A DNA stretch of 64,000 nucleotides from Vigna angularis (lineage: Eukaryota; Streptophyta; Magnoliopsida; Fabales; Fabaceae). The number at the start of each line of letters is the position of its first letter. The stretch's first letter is position 1. The notes below the pieces were generated by a model that was not told where the DNA came from, did not search any database, and saw nothing but the letters and a program-made list of their open reading frames with translations. The translations under genes were made by a program, and so were the position numbers. The DNA lies in contig NC_068971.1 of NCBI RefSeq assembly GCF_016808095.1, positions 19,146,501-19,210,500 on the forward strand. The letters are read 5' to 3'. Of this stretch, positions 31,156 through 42,340 are shown piece by piece.

Positions 31156-33304
31156 TGATAGGCTGTCGTTGAAGCTATCAAATTAATACTACTTTTCAAG
31201 GCAACTTTAGTATTGCCAAGTAGTATTCAAGAAAGTAGATAGGGTTGAAGTAACCCTGAGTCGTCTCCCAACGAACACGGAATTGCTTTTGAATATCTGA
31301 CTCTTATGAATGCTATGCAATGCTTATGGATAAAAGTAATGTTTGGAGAATGTTTAAAGAGCAAATAAGAAACTTAAAAACAGTTACGATGAAATAGGCT
31401 AATTCCACTACTTTTCCAAGATAGATTCGTCATCGGTTATTCACGGATAATTGTTCAATTGATTATTGTTTAAGTTTCAAATTAATTAAAGTACATTCTC
31501 AATTAATTTGAGGGCGATCATGCATTTAACCAAAGTAAATTCTCAATCAAATGCAAAACCTTTCTAGATTATTCACAATAAATTCAACCAAAGTACATTC
31601 TCAATCAAATTCTATTGTGTTTAATCATGTCTATTCTTAAATCTCCTAACCAAGTTAAAAGTTAATCAATCAAAGTAAATTCTCAATTGATTATAGTTGA
31701 AATTATTACTAACAACCAAAGTACATTCTCAATTGATAGTAAAAAACATTTAATCATATGAAAGTTCCTAAATTAAATCAAAGTAGATTCTCAATTTAAA
31801 CCTAGAAACCCTAAAACTCATATAATCAATATGCATGTAGATTCAAACACATTATGATGCAAAAATCTTTGCTTTTAACAAGATAGAGAGATGGAAGACA
31901 TAGAGAAAACAACTTAAATCAATAACCAAAGTAAACAAATTGCATTAACTCAATCTAACCTCAGAATCCATAATGGAATTACAGCAGAATAGCCCTAGAT
32001 GCTTAGTTCTCCATGAATGGAGTTGAATACAAGATGAAAGAAAAGTGAGAGGAGTATGAGAGAATGAATGAATTGAAGTCCCCCCTGGGTCTCTTTATAT
32101 AGGGCTTGATTGGGCTTGGACTCTGAATATTCAGTTGACAGAATCTTTTATCTTATATCTTCCAAATAACTAAAAGATTTAGATAATTATAACATTATTT
32201 GGAAGATATTTTCTGTTAATATTCCCAAATTAAATTAATTCAACAACTGAATTTTATCTTTTATCTTTTCTGACTTTTCAAAATTACACATAAGCCTTGA
32301 AATTTCCTCTATCTACACTTTAGCCCCTTCAGAATTTCTCCAAATTTGCTCTAGAAACCCCTGTTGACTAGCTTTGACCAGAGAGGTCGCACCCAATGGG
32401 AGCTTGCCACGTGGCTGTCGTCTTCCTTCCCCAATTAGGGTTTCAGATTGGGAAAGGCTTCCCCCTCCACCTCTGTCGCGAATTTGATGCAGGTCCGGTG
32501 ACGAAGCGGATGGCTCTCGTTGATGATGGAGGCGCGACATTGGCGATGCGGAATTGATGCGAAGAAGATGATGGTGGCTGTGGAAGAAGGTCGCGAGAAC
32601 GGCGCGATGTCGCGGCGGCCATGGAGGTCGCGCTTTGTCTTGCGATGGTGGCGTTTCGCGACGGTGGCTTATGCAGCGGCGTGATGGTGATGATGCGAAG
32701 ACGAACTCGCGGATGGCGGCTAGAACTCTTGCGTGAAGGAGAGAGTGCTCTTGTGGTGGTGCTGCTGGCGGAGGAGCAGTGGCGTTGGGCTTGCGGCGGC
32801 GGCACGGCAGTGGCGGCTAAGGTTAGGCTGGATTAGGGTTTCTCTGTTAGAGAAGACAAGGCTGACGTGGCGTGTTCTGAGTGGTTCACTAGTGAGTGCA
32901 AGGATCAGTGATGTGGCATCATCTGAGTGGTTCAATCTATTAGTGGTGGACTGCCACGTGGACTGCCACGTGGTTCAATCTGAGTGTATGTAGGAATTTT
33001 AGGAGGTGCAAGGGTAAAGTCTGTCAGTTTGGCCCATTTGTATATTATTTTCCAAATCAAATCTGATTTTGGGCCTTGAATTGCCATTTGGACCAATATA
33101 AATTATAATTTCAGCTGCACAAATAAACGTAAGAACATCCAAGAATATTTTTTGTGCTAAAACTCACTTTTTACGTCTCTTTAATTTCCAAACCCAACAA
33201 TTCCAATCATCACAAATTCACTTAAAATCAATTATTTAAGCATAATTATCCTATCAAAATTTGAATTTTAAAGCATAAATGTGGGCATAAATATGCACTC
33301 ATCA
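31156..33304 (-). repeat. 3' LTR of element F (2149 bp)
   Basis: On the minus strand it starts TGATGAGTGCATATTTATGC and ends GACAGCCTATCA. The boundary is supported by the PPT at 33305-33318. It holds a GC-rich block (about 32400-32850), with many CGCGA/GCGGC words, that contrasts with the A/T-rich rest and yields overlapping ORFs without known similarity. CAATT at 31151-31155 would be the left target duplication. Confidence 0.82.
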
Positions 33305-33318
33305 CACCCCCACACTTA
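33305..33318 (-). other. Polypurine tract of element F
   Basis: The minus strand reads ATAAGTGTGGGGGTG, directly before the LTR start TGATGAG. Confidence 0.8.
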
Positions 33319-34534
33319 TCCTTTTGCACTCCTGGGCAAAATTGATTAATTCCAAGACTTTGTTCTGAATCATTTTATTTCATATTTGCATTTGGATCAA
33401 AAGAATGAGCATCACCAGACATAGATCAATCATTTAGGCATTACTTTGTCATGGACATGCAAATGGAATCACTTTATTCTTCACACATGAGTTAACCTTT
33501 TTGAATTCCCAAGAAAATCAAATATGAAAGACAACACTCAAGTCAACATGTATATATTTCTCCTCAACTCTCTCAAGTGTTTTTGGCTTGTGTTTACACT
33601 CAAAATACCCATGTAAGTAGACACCCTTGATATTTAGCAAGACTCTAACATTCACACACTTCAGTAAACATGCAATTATTGATCACGAGGGCTTTTTAAG
33701 GTTTTATTGAGGCCAAGGCAAAGGTAGGGAATTTTCCTGGAATTTCTGAGTTTTTGAAATTGATATAGAAAGAGTAATGACATTTGATTTCAAAAACAAC
33801 TCTATTTCTTGCTCTTTTAAGGAAGATTTTTTTTTTCTTTTAAAACTTCAACTTTTCATCTTCCTTTTTACCCTTTTTATTGTTTTGTGATTCATCACTT
33901 TACTTCTAATAGAATCCATTACTCCTTCTTCTTTCCTAAGGTAAGGAACATATGATTTTTCTTCTTTTCTCATTTGACAATGACTGGGAACAAGAAAAAT
34001 AGGCTTAAGGCTCAAAGAGGGTTCCAATGGATTAATTTTAGGACAAGTTTATTTGGCCAAGTAGCTAAAACAAGAAATGCCTCAATCATATCAAATCATG
34101 CATATTCACCTTAGTTGCACAACATAGAATCAAGCTAACTATTACAGTATCAATGAAACATGGACAAATTACACAAGAAAAATAGGTATGGCACATGGTG
34201 GTCCATCCTTAACATTAAGTCCAAAACTCACATTGTTCAAATTTCTTTCACAAAAGATTTAATTAGGAAATTCTCAAGTCAACTCAATCAGCAAATCATA
34301 AAAGCAATCAACATGACTCATTTTTTTTTTCTCTTGAATTCATGATCATTCCAGTTACTGATTCAAACTCTCAAATCCAATGCAAATATTTATTAAAAAC
34401 AAACAAAATAGACAAACAAAATAGGGAACAAAATTAATTGTTTCCCCACACCCCCACACTTAAACTATGCATTGTCCTCAATGTATGCCTTATATATAAA
34501 ATGCAAAGAAAAAGTATGAGGGAACTTACCTCCT
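33319..34534 (-). other. Non-coding 3' region of element F
   Basis: No gene found. Near its 5' end an AGGA-loop hairpin (34466-34487; nine paired positions, two of them G-T) is followed by a second PPT-like AAGTGTGGGGGTG (about 34449-34461). Near the LTR there is a TTTTGCCCAGGAGTGCAAAAG segment shared with J. Confidence 0.7.
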
Positions 34535-35521
34535 TCATGGTGGAAGGAATGCTAGTAGGACTTCATTGGAAAAGTAATCCTGGATAGGAATGTTATCTTT
34601 TCCCTTTTCAATTCTACTAAGATGGTCAACTACTAAATTATGTGACCCACTTCTGTCTTGAATAGGAGTCAACTTGTCCTTCTCGTTCTTGACCATTGTG
34701 ATTCCATATTTCTTGGAAACCACATGTATAGGGCCCACCCAAGTGCTGTCATAATTTGAATATATAAGATCTTTTTGTAGCAACTTGGTGTCCTTCTTCT
34801 TTACAACCCCCTTCAGTTGTGGATTTAGTCTTCCTTGAGGTTGTCTCACTGGTTTAGCATCCTTCTCCAAAACGGGTGGTTGTACCACAGATGGCAACAT
34901 CTTACTGCCTAAGGTATTCTCAACCACCTCAACATCACACTCGGACGCCACAGAGGTATCATTTATTAATACCGCGTCCTCAATATCACCTGCTTTACAG
35001 TTTCCTTTTTCGTCCAAAATTAGGGACGACATATTTGAAAAAGAAAAATTGTTTACAACATCACTTGATAAGTCAATACAAAACAAAGAATGATCTTTAA
35101 TCGGGTTCTTCCCAGCTTCCAACACGTTGAACCGCACCTTCTCGTCTCCTATCTCCATTGTCAATGATCCTGCATGCACATCTATCTTGGTTTGTGCTGT
35201 CATCATGAAAGGTCTTCCCAAGATAATAGTTGTTGGACTGATTCCTTCATCATCCTTCATGTCCAAGATATAGAAATCTGCAGGAAAAATTAATTTGTCT
35301 ACTTGGACAAGGACGTCCTCAAGCACACCTGCAGGGTTAACTGTGCTACGGTTGGCCAGTTGAATGACCACACCAGTAGTCTTAAGAGGTCCCAAAGATA
35401 GAGAAGTAAACACTGATAAACGCATTACATTTATGGAAGCCCCTAAATCTAGCATGGCATTATCAAACTTTGAATTTCCAATAGCACAAGGAACAAAAAA
35501 CATATACCTGGATCCTTGCAT
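34535..35521 (-). pseudogene. Protease and deleted RT/RNase H of element F
   Basis: A 328-residue open frame. The protease site is MLDLGASINVM, then IILGRPFMMTAQTKIDV. After a spacer come the RT start QPQGRLNPQLKGVVKKK and WVGPIHVVSKKYGITMV. At about 34647 the frame jumps directly to the RNase H end SHNLVVDHLSRIEKG. The deletion removes the catalytic core of RT and almost all RNase H while keeping the frame open, so a fused short protein could be made. Integrase is absent. Confidence 0.85.
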
Positions 35522-35947
35522 TTTCGCGGTATTTCAATATGCTTCTTAATCAAGCTTGACACATTTCTTCCCAAATTCACAACCTCATTATCCCTAAAAT
35601 GCCTTCTATTTGTGCAAATTTCTTTTAAAAACTTTTCGTATTTAGGGATTTGCTTAACAGCATCTAGCAAGGGAATATTAATCTCTACCTTCTTGAAAAT
35701 ATTTAAAATCTCTTGGTCTAATTCCTCCATTTTTTTGTTTCTCGGCTTCAACCGATTTGGATATGGAGGAGGTGGAGAATAAGATGAAGAAGAATTTTTA
35801 GAAGAAGAGTTAGAGGATACTAACCTAGATTTATCAGTGGTAGTCTCAGGTGATGCTTCACTTGGTCCTCCATTGTCATCAATTTGCGCTCCTTCTTTCT
35901 CCTTATCTTCATCTTCTTGGGCTCCTTCAGGGCCTTCTACTCTTCAA
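35522..35947 (-). pseudogene. gag C-terminal part of element F
   Basis: The minus strand encodes an acidic, Ser-rich stretch and then KPRNKKMEELDQEILNIFKKVEINIPLLDAVKQIPKYEKFLKEIC, the conserved capsid/protease linker of Athila elements. It ends in a frame different from the protease, so one frameshift lies near 35480-35520. The upstream part of gag is missing at the junction with G. Confidence 0.8.
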
Positions 35948-37343
35948 TATCATCATACTTAACTATCAATTCAATCAAACAGAATGATAAAATAAAATAC
36001 TAATCATGAACAAGGCCGAATGGAATAACACTCCTTAATGACTCACATGACCGAACACTATTTACCAAGTTAACCACTTCATTGACCCGACTCCTAAGAG
36101 TTTAAACCGAACACTACGAAACCTAGGCCGAATACTAAGACTCTAGACCAAACACCATTTATTTAGGCCGAATATTGTTTGATGCCGAATACTAGTAGTA
36201 GACTGAATACTATGAAGAAACCGAGAACTAGTACGATACCTAGCACTGAAGAGACCGAGTGCTAGTCTCAGACTGAGCACTGTAGAGACCAAACACTTTA
36301 GCTAATAGAAATAAAGCCGACCACGAAAAACAACCTAACATCTATTCACATACTGAAAACGATTATAATATTGATTACTTAACTTATTTGAATACCCTGA
36401 ATAGGCTGATGACTAAGTAGAAATAGAAAGCTAAACTTAAACTAAATATTAGTGTTCAAACCTACCAATAGAAGACCGAACGGTCATTAACTGAAATTCT
36501 CTTCAGAAGGAGAATCTAGTTAAGACCGAACACACCAAAGGAAAACCGAACGGTCACGAATGACTCTCGGTTACAGTTTATTGAATTATGCAGATTATTG
36601 CAGAATCATGATCAACTATATTCCTACCCAATTTATGCCTTTTCATCAATCATCAATACATCCAAACAAACATGCAATATTTCATCATCAACCAAATCAT
36701 CAAACATAACATCATTCCAGCAAGTAAACAATCATAAAACGAGAATCACAATTAAATTACAAGCTTCCCTTACCTTTCTAACAACAAAGCTACTTAATCA
36801 ACAACAGAATATGTCCACCAAACACCAACCTTTCTAGAATTCCTATCACCTACCGAATAATAAGGAAAGATCAATTAAAAGACCATAATATGATCAGGAT
36901 TTGTGAAAATGAAGCTGATGAACACATGCAACCATAACTTTGGCTTGCATGTGCCCGAAACCAGTTTTCTTAGAAAGAGAAGGAACTTACCAGCTTAGAA
37001 TCAAAAATTGATCGGTGCAAAGTGAAGTCCATGACACCAGGAGTACTCAGGTGTTGCTGGATTGATGATCGGAAGAAGAAAGGATAAGAGTTTGTAGAGA
37101 GAAGAAGAAGAAATTTAGAGAGAAGCTAGAGAGAAGGAGGAGAAAATAAGATTTTCAGAATGTTGGAGAAGAGATGGTGCATGCAGAAAGTGGAGCGTGA
37201 TTTGAAATTTTTCTTTAAATACCACTGTCAAAACCGAACGATCCACTCTGCTGCTCACACCTATCTTCCACTTTCTGAAATTTCAAATTCCCTACACCAA
37301 CACCTGGCTTCCACTATCACTGTTGAACTTAAGGGTTCTGATA
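35948..37343 (-). repeat. 3' LTR of element G (about 1396 bp, boundaries tentative)
   Basis: The right edge follows 'ttagggagaa' on the minus strand, where Tekay LTRs begin; here it starts TATCAG instead of the usual TG. The left edge is at the matching TATCA (35948-35952), giving TATCA/TGATA ends. The body is rich in CCGAACGG and CCGAAYACTA words (about 36020-36560). No second copy is in the window to confirm it. Confidence 0.6.
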
Positions 37344-37353
37344 TTCTCCCTAA

Positions 37354-37734
37354 CTACACAAATTTTCGTCCTCGAAAATTGAACTTACCAAAGAATAGGT
37401 GAGGGTACAACTCCCTCATGACATCTTCCAACTCCCAGGTAAAGTCACTTGTTCTCCTATCCCAGACCACTTTAACTAAATTGATAGTTTTGCCCCTGAG
37501 TTGTTTGGTTTGGCTTCCTTCTATGCTGGCAGGCTTCAACTCAACCGAACGGTCTTCTTTGATCTGAACATCTTCTACTTCCAGCACATGAGAAGGATCT
37601 GCTACATACTTTCTGAGTTGAGAGACATGGAAGACTTGATGAAGGTTGGATAGTTGAGGAGGCAAGGCTATCTCGTACGCAACTGGTCCTATGCGCCTTA
37701 GAATTTGGTAAGGACCAATAAACTTGGGAGACAA
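37354..37734 (-). pseudogene. Integrase C-terminus and chromodomain-like end of element G
   Basis: SPKFIGPYQILRRIGPVAYEIALPP and HQVFHVSQLRKYV are the integrase C-terminal signatures of chromoviruses. KTINLVKVVWDRRTSDFTWELEDVMRELYPHLF is the chromodomain-like end that targets heterochromatic histone marks in this lineage. The frame is open to its stop just before the FRGRKFV end. Confidence 0.85.
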
Positions 37735-38456
37735 TTTCTTGGGCCGAACGGCTCTGCCAACGCCAATAGTTGGATTCAGCCTAAGAAAGACATGATCTCC
37801 TGCAGCGAACTCTAGAGGTCTTCTTCACTTATCAGCGTAAGACTTCTGCCTACTCTGAGACGCTTTCAACCTTTCTTGAATTTGCTTCACCTTTTCGGTC
37901 GTCTGCTGAATGATTTTCGAGAGGTGAACCTAGTGTCTCGGTCTGAGATGATGCTAGACAGCACTCCATGCAACCGAACCACTTTTTTGATGTAGAGTTG
38001 AGCCAGCTTTGCCATAGACATCTTCAAGTTGACAGCAAGGAAGTGTGCACTCTTTGTCAACCGGTCTACTATAACCCAAATGGTATCATGATTCTTGAAA
38101 CTGCGGGGTAAGTTGGTAACAAAGTCCATAGCGATGCTATCCTACTTCCATTCGGGAATCTCCAATTGTTGTAGTAGACCGCCAGGTCTTTGATTTTCTG
38201 TCTTTTCCCTTTAACAGGTTAAACAGGAGGACACAAACCGAGCCACATCACTCTTCATACCTAGCAACAAAAAAGACTTCTTAAGATCTTGATACATCTT
38301 AGTCATGCCTGGATGCATGCTAAAACGACTTTGGTGCCCTTCCTCAAGAATTAATCTTTTCAGCTCTCCCTCATTAGGAACACAAGTCCTACCTATGAAC
38401 CGTAAGAGACCGACCGTCCCTGTATTGAAATCTTTTCCTTGTTCTGAACCGATCAA
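37735..38456 (-). pseudogene. Integrase zinc-binding and core region of element G (broken)
   Basis: 38211-38456 has the zinc-binding part (EEGHQSRFSMHPGMTKMYQDLKKSF, then C-x2-C at its end). 37887-38129 has MDFVTNLPRSFKNHDTIWVIVDRLTKSAHFLAVN and SIISDRDTRFTS with two catalytic Asp residues. The Glu-containing part is deleted after RFTS, so the enzyme cannot work. Several stops separate the pieces. Confidence 0.85.
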
Positions 38457-38481
38457 CCCTAAGATCCTTTACATCAGCTGA

Positions 38482-39291
38482 CTACTTCTCTTTGATTCGG
38501 TCCAACAAGTCATTTGATAATCTAAGATTGCAACACCTTATACTGCTCGGTTCTAACTCAAATTGCAGCCTTAAGTCTCTAAAGCTCTCCACTAGGCTTA
38601 ACTCTAGGATCATCATTGCAGATACATGGACAGCCTTCCTGCTCAATGCATCAGCCACTACATTGGCTTTTCTTGGATGGTACTGCAGCTCAAACTCGTA
38701 GTCCTTCAGAAATTCCATCCATCTCCTTTGCCTCATGTGCAGTTCTTTTTGCTCAAATAAATACTTCAAACTCTTGTGGTCACTGAACACTTGAAATTGG
38801 GCTCCATACAAGTAGTGCCTCCAAATCTTTAATGCAAAAACCACAGGTGCCAATTCAAGGTCATGCGTAGGATAATTCTTCTCATGAACCTTCAACTGCC
38901 GAGAAGCATAAGCCACTACCCTTCTCTCTTGCATAAGCACATAACCCAAACCTTGGTGAGAGGCATCACAGTAAACTTCGAACGGTTTGGTCGTGTTAGG
39001 AATAACCAAAACTGGAGCACTCGTCAATTTCTGCTTAAGCTCTTGGAATCTCTCTTCACACCGATCGGTCCATGCGAAAGGGTGATCTTTTCTGGTCAAC
39101 TGGGTCAACGGTGCTACTATCTTAGAGAAACCTTCAATAAACCGCCTATAGTAGCCCGCCAATCCTACAAAGCTTCTGACCTCAGTGACCGAACGGGAAC
39201 TCTTCCATTCCAGTATAGCTTGCACTTTATCTGAATCCACCGAGATACCTCCAGTCGATATCTCTTGCCCTAAAAACTGTACTTCTGCCAT
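38482..39291 (-). pseudogene. RT connection and RNase H of element G
   Basis: The open frame begins with [22 protein letters not shown] and [19 protein letters not shown] (RT connection), then [42 protein letters not shown] and [25 protein letters not shown], ending [12 protein letters not shown]. These are the RNase H landmarks of Tekay-type elements, with Asp and Glu catalytic positions present. Confidence 0.9.
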
Positions 39292-40235
39292 CCAGAATTC
39301 GCACTTGGATAAATGAGGATCTCATCAATAAAAACGACCACAAACTTGTCCAAGAAAGGTCTAAAAATGCGATTCATATAGTCCATGAATATGGATGGAG
39401 CATTAGTAACACCGAACGGCATTACTACATACTCATAGTGACCATATCGAGACCTGAATGCAGTTTTCTGGACGTCTACTTCCTTAACCAAAATCTGGTG
39501 ATATCCTGATCTTAAATCAATCTTAGAAAATACAGAAGCCCCATGCAGTTGATCCAACAAATCATCAATTCTTGGAAAGGGGTACTTAATTTTGATTGTC
39601 AGCTTGTTCAATTGTCTATAATAAACACAAAGCCGAGAGCTGCCATCCTTCTTCTTAACAAGTATCACAGGAGCACCCCACGGTGATGCACTTGGCCGAA
39701 TGAATTGCTTCTCCATTAACTCTTCAATCTGCTTCTTGAGCTCGGCCAACTCTACTGGAGCCATTCGGTATGGCGCTATAGATACTGGTCCTGCTCCAAA
39801 CACCAGATCTATGGAGAATTCCACTTCTCTCGGATGAGGTAATCCTGACACCTCTTCAGGAAAAACATCCAGGAATTCCATTACAACCGAACGATTTTCA
39901 CTCTGCCCACCTTGTACCAAACGATTTGAATGTTGCTCTCCTTCAATCACTTCCAAATGAGACAGTATCAAGAAGCAACTAACGCCTTCCATTAGATCTA
40001 CCCTAAGTTGACCGATAGACAACGACAAGTTCTCTTCTTCACTAGGAAAAATCAACTTCTTCTCTCCGCAATCAATAAGAATGTGATTGGTAGTCAACCA
40101 ATACATTCCTATAATTACCTCTAAGCCTTGGAGAGGTAAGCAAATAAGATTCATCTTAAATCTACGTCCATCAACCTCAATAGGACATCTAATGCACACA
40201 ATAGAGGTCTTAACCTCACCAGCTGCTAGGGTTGA
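39292..40235 (-). pseudogene. Protease end and RT of element G (FIDE in place of FIDD)
   Basis: On the minus strand the frame enters from D's insertion site with the protease C-terminal half ([13 protein letters not shown]), then [65 protein letters not shown] and the catalytic box [11 protein letters not shown]. The second Asp of FIDD is Glu, and a frameshift follows within about 15 residues. The first 18 residues of the open frame belong to D's LTR, not G. Confidence 0.9.
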
Positions 40236-41520
40236 TGATAACAGTTGAAAAACTGTTATTTTCATGCTTAAAATTGATACTAAAAGCAACCTTTATACTT
40301 AGAAACTAGCTTGAAATCATGCTTTTACTCATATTTTCAGAAATAAGAGAGCTGGACAGGTTTATGCTTGATTTCAATGTTTTTGTGCAGGTTTTAGGGT
40401 GAATTTAGTGAAAGAAGTGAAGAAGGAGAGAGATGAAATCAGAAAAGACACCAAAAAGTGCAAAAAGGAGAAGCCGCAAGTACGGCTCAGCGGCAGTTTA
40501 CCGCTGAGCGGCACTCAGGAGCTCACGGGAGGACCGCTGAGGGGCAAAATGGCCGCTGAGGGGAAGAACCGAGCTGACGCACTTACCGCTGAGCGGCACT
40601 ATTTTTGGGCTTGGGCCTAATTTTATGTAATTTACGAATAATATATAAGCTTTAGAGTTTCCTAGGGTTAGTATCTTTGGCTGGAACGAAGCAAACACTC
40701 TCTTTTCCACCCCTTTGAAGGAGGATCTTGGATGCTCAGGCTACCTCTTCACCTTTCTAGGGTTTTATCTTTCATTCTTTCATTATTGTTCATCTAGGTT
40801 CACCACGAATATGGTGAACTAAACCTTGTATGTTTGTTGGGGAATCAATGTAATCTTTTGAAGCTCTCATATATGGAATTTGTTCTTGCATCTTAATCTA
40901 AGACTTATGTTTTCTTTCATCATTAGTTAGGGTTTTTCCTCTTTGCTCAAAGCTTGCTTTGTTTTAACTCATTCAATGCATGATTATTGGTTTTGTCAAA
41001 ACGGAAACGTACGGAGAAGTCTAGATCTGGGGAATTTCTCCCAATAGGTATATTGGTTGCCTTAAGCTCCTGTGCTAAATAAACTAATTATTAGGGATGC
41101 TAGGAATCGTATGAACTCGTAATTAGGGAGAAGCCTTCTTTGAAAGGTAATTTAGAGAGTGGCATTAACAATGATGAATTGAATGTTGAATTCCTAAAAT
41201 ATATGAGAGTGGATAAGATGAAATTGACCCCCAACAACATGCTCATTCATTTATTCCATTGAAAGTGTTTGTATTTTGCTTTAGCCATTGATCACCCTCA
41301 TGCATACATGTTTATTTTAGTCTTTTGCATATAAAATCCAATTATTTCGTTCTTAAGTCTTAGCTAATCAACGAATCACATAACTAAACTAGGTCGTGAG
41401 TCCTTTGGGAGAACAATACTTGGTCTTACCGAGTTATTACTTGAAACGATTCGGTCATACTTGCCGATTGTAAAACAAGTTTGTGACATCACATTTTGGT
41501 GTTCATAAATTTGTTCATCA
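40236..41520 (+). repeat. 5' LTR of element D (1285 bp)
   Basis: Starts TGATAACAGTTGAAAAACTG, ends TTGTTCATCA, with a TATA box at 40642-40648. CCGCTNAGCGG inverted pair at 40483-40511 (one mismatch in the left arm). Aligns along its full length with the LTRs of A. Confidence 0.95.
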
Positions 41521-41526
41521 AGTTTT

Positions 41527-41544
41527 TGGCGCCGTTGCCGGGGA
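41527..41544 (+). other. Primer-binding site (tRNA-Asp) of element D
   Basis: TGGCGCCGTTGCCGGGGA, exact copy, six bases after the LTR. Confidence 0.9.
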
Positions 41545-41783
41545 CTCGTGGTTTAACTGGTTAATTTGTGTGATTATTGATTATCTTTGACTTTAATTTT
41601 GAATTTCTGTTTTTATTTTTCTGTTTTTATTTTTATTTCATTTTATTTTTCTGTTTTTATTTTTATTTCATTTTATTTTATTTTATTTTTCTGTTTTTAT
41701 TTTTATTTTATTCTCAGAATATTATATCTTCTCCTATATCTTTTTGTGCTAACCAATTTTTTTAGGGTTTTGTTTTCTTGTGC
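41545..41783 (+). other. AT-rich gag leader of element D
   Basis: TTTTTATTTTTATTTCA repeats, then 'gtgctaaccaattttttta' and 'gcatgcagg' at the start of gag. Confidence 0.7.
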
Positions 41784-42334
41784 ATGCAGGAAGCAATTAG
41801 AACAAGGAGCAAGAAAATAACAGAACCTCTTCTTGAAGGTCTAGACGAGAGTAGACAGAGGAGAAGAATCTGAACATCTAGAGAACTCTTTCCTTCTCCG
41901 GAAACTCTGTTGCAACCATCACCACAAGGTTCTGACCCTAGCACAGAAAATATGGAGAATAATAATAATAGAAGAACTCTTGCTGATTACACCAATACAG
42001 CTGGACCTCAGCACTTTAACAGTATAGCTAGACCTAGAGTCAATGCAGCTAACATGGAGGTCAAACCAGCATTGATCCATTTGGTGAAAAGCAACCAATT
42101 TAATGGGTTATCTCATGAAAGCCCATATGAGCACCTTACTACCTTCAATGAGATTTGCAACACAGTCAAGATTAATGGGGTGCCAGACGAAGCTATCAAA
42201 CTTAGGGAGTTCTACAATTACAGACACATGATGCCTTGCTAGCACAAAATAAAATTTTAACTCAACAACTGGAAGCTCTTACAAAAACACTTGCTCAATT
42301 GCCTAAAGAGTTGAAGACTGCTGCATAGGTACAA
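41784..42334 (+). pseudogene. gag: gag N-terminal part of element D (internal deletion)
   Basis: Starts MQEAIRTRSKK at 41784. A TGA at 41871-41873 replaces an Arg codon. The frame goes on through RPRVNAANMEVKPALI and YEHLTTFNEICNTVKINGVPDEAIKL. At about 42210 some 500 bp of the gag core are deleted, the frame shifts, and the sequence resumes at the LLAQNKILTQQLE coiled-coil. A TAG near 42327-42329 falls at the same codon as in E. Confidence 0.88.
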
Positions 42335-42340
42335 TCTCAG

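Larger units (their letters stand above)
31156..35947 (-). mobile_element. Element F: 3' part of an Athila-type element with internal pol deletion
   Basis: Minus strand: partial gag, protease, a stub of RT joined to the end of RNase H, a non-coding 3' region with PPT, and a 2149-bp 3' LTR. The LTR is inserted in E's gag. The 5' end is missing at about 35947, where element G's LTR begins. Because about 1 kb of pol is deleted, F was non-autonomous. Confidence 0.85.

Noticed and set aside
32313..32993. ORFs of 70-120 residues on both strands in the GC-rich part of the F LTR
   Set aside because: Low-complexity Arg/Ser/Val-rich translations in several frames at once, with no known family; composition alone explains them.
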